A DNA stretch of 64,000 bases from assembly GCF_000720135.1 (NCBI RefSeq), contig NZ_JOIU01000005.1:186001-250000 (forward strand). The letters are read 5' to 3'. The translations under genes and the position numbers were made by a program. The DNA comes from Streptomyces sp. NRRL S-1022 (GTDB lineage: Bacteria; Actinomycetota; Actinomycetes; Streptomycetales; Streptomycetaceae). The notes under the pieces were generated by a model, which was not told where the DNA came from, did no database searches, and was given only the letters and a program-made list of their open reading frames with translations. Below are positions 34,208 to 40,025 of the stretch, one piece after another. How positions within the stretch are numbered: position 1 is the first letter of the stretch; every line of letters begins with the position of its first letter.

Positions 34208-35082
34208 TGCAGCAGCAGCCTTTCGAGGGAGCGGACGATGAAGTCGGCGAGCAGGCCGAGGAAGGCGTAGACGATCAGGCAGACCACGATCACGTCGGTC
34301 CGCAGGAAGTCCCGCGCCTGCACCATCAGGAAGCCGATGCCGGAGTCGGCGTTGACCTGTTCGGCGAAGACCAGTGCCAGCCAGGAGATGCCGAGCGAGT
34401 AGCGCAGCCCGGTCAACGCACCGGGCAGGGCGCCCGGCAGCACCACGTGCCGTACCAGCCCCCACCGGGACAGGCCCAACGACTCGCCCGCCTCGACGAG
34501 CTGGGCGTCCACCCCGCGGATGCCGGCGTAGACGTTCAGGTAGAGCGGGAAGGTCACGCCGAGGGTGATGATGGCGATCTTCGGGGTCTCGCCGATCCCG
34601 AACCAGATGATGAACAGCGGGATGAGGCCGACGAACGGCACCGTCCGCAGCATCTGCACCGGCGCGTCCACCAGGTCCTCGCCGACCCGGAACAGCCCGG
34701 AGAGCAGGGCGAGTCCGGTCCCGGTCACGGTGCCGAGCAGCAGCCCGAGCGCGACCCGTCGCAGCGAGGTGCCCATGGCCGACGGCAGGGAGCCGTCACC
34801 GATCAGCTCCCAGCCGACCCTAGCGATCCGGCCCGGTGAGGCGAGCACGTCGGCCGGCAGCAGACCGGTGCCGCTCAGGAGTTGCCACAGGGCCAGCAGC
34901 AGGAGCGGGCCGGTGGTGCGGCGCAGCCAGCGGGGGACCCGGGCGCGCCGGGTGGAGGCGGGGACGACGGGCTGGAGGCCGGGGGAGGGGTGTCCGGGCG
35001 GTGGTGCCCCCGGATCCTGCTTGGATATGCCGGAAATATCCGGTTCGGGGGAAGGGGGTGGTGGGGCGTGACTGATGCTCAT
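34180..35082 (-). CDS. ssuC: Sulfonate-type ABC transporter permease
   Basis: A 300-residue permease whose first 50 residues are Pro-rich and cytoplasmic, followed by about six membrane helices. The BPD_transp_1 EAA loop is VEAGESLGLSRWGLVRHVVL with PGALPGALTGLRYSLGISWL after it. Length is a little above the usual 260-280 because of the N-terminal tail. GGAG lies 7-10 nt before the ATG. It is the first structural gene after the attenuator-like leader, and its translation is probably the controlled step. Confidence 0.9.
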   Translation of the reverse strand: MSISHAPPPPSPEPDISGISKQDPGAPPPGHPSPGLQPVVPASTRRARVPRWLRRTTGPLLLLALWQLLSGTGLLPADVLASPGRIARVGWELIGDGSLPSAMGTSLRRVALGLLLGTVTGTGLALLSGLFRVGEDLVDAPVQMLRTVPFVGLIPLFIIWFGIGETPKIAIITLGVTFPLYLNVYAGIRGVDAQLVEAGESLGLSRWGLVRHVVLPGALPGALTGLRYSLGISWLALVFAEQVNADSGIGFLMVQARDFLRTDVIVVCLIVYAFLGLLADFIVRSLERLLLQWRPTFTGR

Positions 35083-35255
35083 GGGTGCTCCACGGGGAGG
35101 AGAGCCGGGAGTGGGGGATCGCGGTCCCGCGTGCCTCTATGTCATGCCCGGTTCAAGGGGAAGCCCTGGGCGTGGCGTAGCGACAGGCCGACGGAGCCCG
35201 CGCGGGAAGGGAGAACGGGAAGGGAGAAGAGGGAGAGCAGGAAGGGAGAAGGGCG
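35083..35255 (-). promoter_or_regulatory. ssu leader RNA with polypyrimidine tract (candidate attenuator)
   Basis: Between the leader-peptide stop and ssuC, the transcript strand at 35253-35204 is a 50-nt stretch with 48 pyrimidines. It contains three copies of TTCTCCCTTC and begins two bases after the leader stop codon. Such CUCC-rich RNA can pair with Shine-Dalgarno sequences, including the GGAG of ssuC. A cysteine-dependent attenuation device is inferred: leader translation would decide whether the tract is free or hidden. Confidence 0.55.
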
Positions 35256-35339
35256 TCAGCGGCCGCGGCGACACGCGGCGGAGGCCACCCGCAGCAGGTC
35301 GATGTGACCGCGCGTGGTGAGCAGGGCTGAACGCAACAT
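35256..35339 (-). CDS. 27-aa putative leader peptide of the ssu genes
   Basis: A short gene beginning ATG TTG CGT TCA encodes 27 residues: MLRSALLTTRG then HIDLLRVASAACRRGR. The HIDL-R--S--C-R pattern is that of actinobacterial leader peptides found ahead of cysteine and sulfur-uptake genes, where a late Cys codon is thought to stall ribosomes when cysteinyl-tRNA is scarce. Here Cys23 is TGT, five residues from the end. It lies 173 bp upstream of ssuC on the same strand. No other role is likely for a peptide this small. Confidence 0.78.
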   Translation of the reverse strand: MLRSALLTTRGHIDLLRVASAACRRGR

Positions 35340-35461
35340 GCGGCAGAACGTAGCCAGCCGGAAGCGCACTGGTCAACGGTGTCTCGCCCAATGGACCGCT
35401 CGTCTCGGAAATCGAGGGCGCCGTGGGGTGTGAGAACCGGCGTATGGGTCAGGATGGGGGC

Positions 35462-35884
35462 ATGTCCGATGCCTTCACCACACGCATGCTGCACATCTCC
35501 ACCGGTAGCCGGGAGCGCGTCGTCGATCTCACCGCCGACTGCGAGGAGTTCCTGCGGGAGGCGGCGGCCGGCCGCGACGGTCTGCTCAACCTCTTCGTCC
35601 CGCACGCCACCGCCGGGATCGCCGTCATCGAGACGGGCGCGGGCAGCGACGACGACCTGCTCGCGGCCCTGCACACACTCCTCCCCGCCGACGACCGCTG
35701 GCAGCACCGGCACGGCAGCCCCGGCCACGGCCGCGACCACGTCCTGCCCGCCATCGTCCCGCCGCACGCGACCCTCCCGGTGATCGGCGGCCGCCTGGAA
35801 CTGGGCACCTGGCAGTCGGTGTGCCTGGTGGACACCAACAAGGACAACCCCGACCGCCGGGTTCGGCTGAGCTTCCTCGGCTGA
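35462..35884 (+). CDS. YjbQ/UPF0047 family protein (secondary thiamine-phosphate synthase-like)
   Basis: A 140-residue protein of the YjbQ family. Conserved parts are LLNLFVPHATAGIAVIETG (residues 43-61), the His-rich HRHGSPGHGRDHVLPAI and LELGTWQSVCLVDTNKD near the end. The His cluster probably binds metal. Members can replace thiamine-phosphate synthase weakly in E. coli, and the true role is unsettled. ATG 35462 gives the usual family length. It is divergent from the ssu leader and convergent with the LuxR gene. Confidence 0.88.
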   Translation: MSDAFTTRMLHISTGSRERVVDLTADCEEFLREAAAGRDGLLNLFVPHATAGIAVIETGAGSDDDLLAALHTLLPADDRWQHRHGSPGHGRDHVLPAIVPPHATLPVIGGRLELGTWQSVCLVDTNKDNPDRRVRLSFLG

Positions 35885-35931
35885 GCGCGCCACGTGCACG
35901 GCACGTCGGCGCCGGGTCAGGGGCCGCCGGG

Positions 35932-36759
35932 TCAGGGGCGCCGGGCCCAGGCGGCCGGTGCCGGGGCGGGCGACGGCACCAGGCCGAGGCGCTGGGCGCG
36001 CAGTACCGTGCCGACGCGGTCGCGGGTGCCCAGCTTGCGGTAGATGTTCTCGACGTGCTTGTGCACCGTGCGGACCGAGATGCCGAGGCGTCGGCCGATG
36101 GCGTCGGCGGTGAGCGCGTCGGTGAGCAGCACCAGGACGGCGGTCTCCCGCGGCGTCAGCGCGCAGTCCGCCGCCCGCTCCTGTGGCGCGCCGCACGGGA
36201 CGGACGACGCGCCGAGCGCCCGCTGCCACTCCTCCAGCAGCCGCCGCTGCCGCTCGACCGCCGCCAGCAGCGGCTGGACGCGCTCGGCCGTGACCAGTTC
36301 GTCGTCCGTGAAGTCCGTACCGGACCGGTACACCAGGCAGCCGGTGATCGGCGTCGCGCTCCCCGGGAGCGGTACGCCCAGCACGTGGTCGGCGTCCAGG
36401 ACCTCGCGGAGCAGGCGCGCCGTCGGGCTGTCCGGCCAGGTACGGCCCGCCGCCCGGCGCGCGGTGACCGGCGTCCGGTCGGTGCCGGGCCCGTAATGAC
36501 CGGCGAAGGGATAGCCCGCGCGTAGCAGGCCGAGGTCGGCGTCCCCGAGCCGGGCCAGCTCCGCGGCGGCTCCGTCGGGCACCGTGCCGATCGTGCCGCT
36601 GCGCTCGCTCCAGTCGTCCAGCTTGTGGATGACCGTCTCACCGCCGCACACCTCGGCCAGCGTGCCGGCCAGCAGCGGCCACAGCCGCTCCGGTTCCCGT
36701 TCGTGCAGGGCCGCCACGGCGACGGCCATCATGCGCTCGTAGGCCTTCTCCAGCCGCAC
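35932..36759 (-). CDS. LuxR-type HTH transcriptional regulator
   Basis: A 275-residue regulator with an N-terminal sensory region of about 190 residues resembling a GAF/autoinducer-like fold, and a C-terminal LuxR HTH: ALTPRETAVLVLLTDALTAD then IGRRLGISVRTVHKHVENIY and RKLGTRDRVGTVLRAQRLGL. There is no receiver or ATP-binding domain. The GTG at 36759 is chosen because GGAGAGG lies 5 nt ahead; longer starts lack a ribosome binding site. Its ligand and targets are unknown. A palindrome 43 bp upstream may be its own operator. Confidence 0.83.
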   Translation of the reverse strand: MRLEKAYERMMAVAVAALHEREPERLWPLLAGTLAEVCGGETVIHKLDDWSERSGTIGTVPDGAAAELARLGDADLGLLRAGYPFAGHYGPGTDRTPVTARRAAGRTWPDSPTARLLREVLDADHVLGVPLPGSATPITGCLVYRSGTDFTDDELVTAERVQPLLAAVERQRRLLEEWQRALGASSVPCGAPQERAADCALTPRETAVLVLLTDALTADAIGRRLGISVRTVHKHVENIYRKLGTRDRVGTVLRAQRLGLVPSPAPAPAAWARRP

Positions 36760-36801
36760 GGGTTCCTCTCCGGTCGACTCGCGTACTCGTCCTCCCCGTC
36801 G

Positions 36802-36819
36802 GCGTACGTACTTGTACGC
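36802..36819. promoter_or_regulatory. Inverted repeat ahead of the LuxR-type gene
   Basis: GCGTAC-N6-GTACGC lies 43 bp upstream of the GTG start. An LuxR dimer or another regulator could bind here; no matching site was noticed elsewhere in the window. Confidence 0.35.
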
Positions 36820-36981
36820 ATACCCTCGCGGTCCCCGTCCGGCGCATACTTCAACCCGGCGACACCGGCCTGCCCGGACGCATCGCGTCCGACGGGCCGC
36901 CGGCACGGGGGAGCGGCGGCCCGTCCGGTGTCGCCCCTCCGCATGCCCGCCCCCTGTCCGGCGGATCCGCCCGGCAGCCGA

Positions 36982-37013
36982 CGACGCCCCCCGGGCGGAG
37001 CCGGAGGGCGTCG
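36982..37013 (-). terminator. Hairpin after the DUF5997 gene
   Basis: A perfect 8-bp stem CGACGCCC / GGGCGTCG encloses a GC-rich 16-nt loop, 18 bp past the DUF5997 stop. Confidence 0.55.
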
Positions 37014-37030
37014 GGGCGGGCGGGAAAGGG

Positions 37031-37432
37031 TCAGCCGCGCTCGGCGCCGCTCTCCTTCGGCTCCTGCTTCAGCTGCTTCAGGCGCGCGGCCTCCTTGCGG
37101 ACCTCCGCCTGGGTGGCGCGCTCCTTCTCCAGCCACTCGGGCCGCTCCTGCTTGAGCGCCTCGATCTGCTCGGTGGTCAGCGCCTCGGTGACCCCGCCCC
37201 GGGCGAGGCCCGCGATGGACACGCCCAGCTTGGCCGCCACCACCGGACGCGGGTGCGGACCGGTGCGCCGCAGCTCGCGCAGCCACTCCGGCGGGTCGGA
37301 CTGCAGCTCGTTCAGCTCGGCGCGCGTGACCACACCCTCCTGGAAGGAGGCGGGGGTGGCGGGGAGGTACACACCCAGCTTCTTCGCCGCGGTAGCGGGC
37401 TTCATCGTCTGGGTGCTCTGCTGCGACTTCAT
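37031..37432 (-). CDS. DUF5997 family protein
   Basis: A 133-residue basic and Lys/Glu-rich protein with the DUF5997 pattern: TMKPATAAKKLGVYLPATPA (residues 9-28), SFQEGVVTRAELNELQSDPP and PRPVVAAKLGVSIAGLARGG. The repeated KLGV segment suggests two short HTH-like units that resemble a nucleic-acid-binding fold. The C-terminal third is a charged helix. It is divergent from the LysR-type effector gene with 84 bp between; the two occur side by side in other Streptomyces as far as I recall, and may work together. Function unknown. Confidence 0.8.
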   Translation of the reverse strand: MKSQQSTQTMKPATAAKKLGVYLPATPASFQEGVVTRAELNELQSDPPEWLRELRRTGPHPRPVVAAKLGVSIAGLARGGVTEALTTEQIEALKQERPEWLEKERATQAEVRKEAARLKQLKQEPKESGAERG

Positions 37433-37516
37433 GACGTCAAGGGTATCGGCCGTGCGCGGGAGGCCCGACCACGGCCGGTGACCGGGGCCGCCGCCCGGGG
37501 CCGGTAATCTGGCCTG

Positions 37517-38302
37517 ATGACAGGCTCGGAGGCTGCACCGTCGTTCCGGCTCGCGTACGTTCCCGGGGTGACGCCCGCCAAGTGGGTGAAGACCTGGAAC
37601 GAGCGCCTGCCGGGCATCCCGCTCACCCTCGTCCAGGTCCCGGCCGCGGAGGCGCCCGGGGTGCTGCGCGCGGGCGAGGCGGACGCGGGCCTCGTCCGGC
37701 TGCCGGTCGACCGTACGTTCTTCAGCGCGATCCCGCTGTACACCGAGACCTCGGTGGTCGTCGTCCCGAAGGACCACCTGATCACGGCCGCGGACGAGGT
37801 CTCCCTGGCCGATCTCGCCGACGAGGTGCTCTTCCACCCCCTGGACGACGTCTTCGACTGGGACGCACCGCCGGGCGAACCGGCCTCCGAGCGGCCCGCC
37901 ACCACCGCGGACGCCGTGGAGCTGGTGGCGGCGAACGTGGGCCTCCTGGTCGTCCCGCAGTCCCTGGCCCGCCTGTACCACCGCCGGGACCTCACCTACC
38001 GCCCGGTCGTCGACGCCCCCCAGTCGAGTGTCGCCCTGTCGTGGCCGGAGGAGGCCACCACCGACCTGGTGGAGGACTTCATCGGCATCGTCCGCGGACG
38101 CACGGTCAACAGCACCAGGGGCCGTACGGCGGAGAAACCCGCCGACGCCGAGCGCAAGCGCTCCGACCAGGGCGGCAGCCGGCAGTCAGCGGGCGGGAAG
38201 ACCCCGGCCAGGTCGTCCGGGAAGCCGGCGGCCCGCACCGCACGCACCCGCACCGGCGGCGGCAAGCCGGCCAAGCGGGGCAAGCCGCGCCGCAAGTCGT
38301 GA
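37517..38302 (+). CDS. LysR substrate-binding domain protein lacking HTH, with basic tail
   Basis: A 261-residue protein whose first 190 residues form a LysR-type effector domain: LAYVPGVTPAKWVKTWNERL, AGEADAGLVRLPVDRTFFSA, YTETSVVVVPKDHLITAADE and TADAVELVAANVGLLVVPQS. The N-terminal winged HTH of LysR regulators is absent. Residues 195-261 are Lys/Arg/Gly/Ser-rich (TARTRTGGGKPAKRGKPRRK) and look like a disordered nucleic-acid-binding tail. So it may sense a small molecule but bind DNA non-specifically or through a partner. The divergent DUF5997 protein is a candidate partner. Confidence 0.8.
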   Translation: MTGSEAAPSFRLAYVPGVTPAKWVKTWNERLPGIPLTLVQVPAAEAPGVLRAGEADAGLVRLPVDRTFFSAIPLYTETSVVVVPKDHLITAADEVSLADLADEVLFHPLDDVFDWDAPPGEPASERPATTADAVELVAANVGLLVVPQSLARLYHRRDLTYRPVVDAPQSSVALSWPEEATTDLVEDFIGIVRGRTVNSTRGRTAEKPADAERKRSDQGGSRQSAGGKTPARSSGKPAARTARTRTGGGKPAKRGKPRRKS

Positions 38303-38434
38303 GCCCGGCCCCCAAGACCGGCGCCGCAGCTCGTGAGCCCGCGGACCGGCGCCGGAGGTCGTGAGCCCGGCCCCCGCAGGACCGGCGCCGCAGCTCGTGA
38401 GCCCGCAGGCCGGCGCCGGAGGTCGTGAGCCCGG
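38299..38434. repeat. Two tandem 62-64-bp repeats plus a partial copy
   Basis: Units at 38299-38360 and 38361-38424 each contain two half-units of the form GTGAGCCCG...CCGGCGCCGSAGSTC. A third copy breaks off after ten bases and runs into CTGCTCCCGG triplicates. The repeat starts at the stop of the LysR-type gene and may act as a transcription end between converging genes. Confidence 0.7.
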
Positions 38435-38458
38435 CTGCTCCCGGCTGCTCCCGGCTTC

Positions 38459-39949
38459 TCAGGTGCCGGGCTGCACCGCCTCTGCGCCGCCCTCTCCCGG
38501 GCCCCGCCCGACCGGCTCCCCGACGGGTTCGGGCCGCACGTGCCGTTCCCGCAGATCGGCGACGGCCAGCACGAGGGCGACCACGATGATGCCCACGGCG
38601 GAGAGCAGCCCGAGCTGCATCGCCGTGTCGGTGCGGCCGTGGTTGGCGAGGTGGGCGAAGTACACCGAGCCCACCACCGCGATCCCGGCCGCCGAGCCGA
38701 CCCGCTGACCCGTCTGGAGCACGCCTCCGGCCGCGCCCGCACGGTGCACCGGGACCCGGGTCAGGGTGAGGGTGGTGTTCGGCGACACCGTCAGACCCGA
38801 GCCGATGCCGCCGACGAGCAGTGGCAGCGCCGACGCCCAGCCCAGGTTCTGCCCGGGCACCAGCGCCACCGCCACCATCACCCCGAGCAGCCCCAGGGCC
38901 ACCCCGGCGAGCCCGATGACGACCAGCTTGCGGCCGAAGCGCACCACCAGCCGGCCCCCGGCGGCGGCTCCGACCGCCGAGGCCGCCGCGAAGGGCAGGA
39001 CCGTGAGACCGGAGGCCAGCGCGCTGTATCCCACGCCGTTCTGCAGGTACAGGGCGTAGAGGAAGAACACCGTGGTGAAGCCGGCGAAGTAGGTGAGGCT
39101 GATCAGCGAGCCGAGCGTGAAGGAGCGCAAGGAGAACAGGTCCGGGTCCACCAGCGGAGCGCGCCCGCGATGCCCCTGCCGTTTCTCCCACGCCCAGAAT
39201 CCGCCCAGCAGCACCAGGGCCACCGGCAGCAGCACCCACTTCTCCCGGCCGGTCCACTGCTGCTCCTGCACCAGGGGCAGCATGAGCGCGAGCACGCCCG
39301 AGCCGAGGAGCAGCACCCCGAACAGGTCGAACTCCTCGCGCTTGCCGGCCGCCGGGTAGCGGGGCAGCAGCCGGAGCCCCGCCGCGAAGGCGGCCACCCC
39401 GATCGGCAGGTTGACGAAGAACACCCAGCGCCAGCCGTCGTCGGTACCGACGGCGTCGATCAGCAGGCCGCCCGCCAGCGGACCCGTCGCCGTCGACACC
39501 CCGATGACCGTGCCGAGCACACCGAACGCCTTGGCCCGTTCGGAGCCCCGGAACATCTGCTGGATCAGCCCGGAGGTCTGCGGCGCGACGATGCCCGCCG
39601 CCGTGCCCTGGATCAGCCGGAACACCACCAGCCAGGCGGGACCGGACGCGAGCCCGCACGCCAGCGAGGCCACCGTGAACAGGGCGAGTCCGATGAGGAA
39701 GGCCTGGCGCCGGCCCCGCATGTCGCCCAGCCGGCCCGCCGGGACCAGCGCGAGCCCGAACGTGAGGGCGTACCCGGAGACCACCCAGGACTGGGTGGCC
39801 TCCGAGGCGCCCAGCCCGCGCTCCAGCGAGGGCAGCGCCACGTTCACGATCGAGGTGTCGAGGAGCGAGATGAAGCCCGCCGCCAGACAGACCCCGAGCG
39901 CCTTCCACCGCCGCTCGTCGGGTACGGACGGTGCCGTGACTGTAGTCAT
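38459..39949 (-). CDS. MFS transporter, 14-TMS DHA2 drug-exporter type
   Basis: A 496-residue major-facilitator protein of the DHA2 group. Motif C-like LLDTSIVNVALPSLERGLGA (about residues 24-43) and motif A-type GRLGDMRGRRQAFLIG (about 78-93) are present, with about fourteen hydrophobic segments. This family pumps drugs or antibiotics by proton antiport. The last 30 residues are a charged cytoplasmic tail. No local regulator is evident apart from the convergent LysR-type protein. Confidence 0.88.
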   Translation of the reverse strand: MTTVTAPSVPDERRWKALGVCLAAGFISLLDTSIVNVALPSLERGLGASEATQSWVVSGYALTFGLALVPAGRLGDMRGRRQAFLIGLALFTVASLACGLASGPAWLVVFRLIQGTAAGIVAPQTSGLIQQMFRGSERAKAFGVLGTVIGVSTATGPLAGGLLIDAVGTDDGWRWVFFVNLPIGVAAFAAGLRLLPRYPAAGKREEFDLFGVLLLGSGVLALMLPLVQEQQWTGREKWVLLPVALVLLGGFWAWEKRQGHRGRAPLVDPDLFSLRSFTLGSLISLTYFAGFTTVFFLYALYLQNGVGYSALASGLTVLPFAAASAVGAAAGGRLVVRFGRKLVVIGLAGVALGLLGVMVAVALVPGQNLGWASALPLLVGGIGSGLTVSPNTTLTLTRVPVHRAGAAGGVLQTGQRVGSAAGIAVVGSVYFAHLANHGRTDTAMQLGLLSAVGIIVVALVLAVADLRERHVRPEPVGEPVGRGPGEGGAEAVQPGT

Positions 39950-40025
39950 GAGGTCACGCTATGCAGTCGCGGCCCGGTGCGCACGGGGAAGCACCGCGTG
40001 CGGCCCGGTCCGTCACCCCCAGCGC

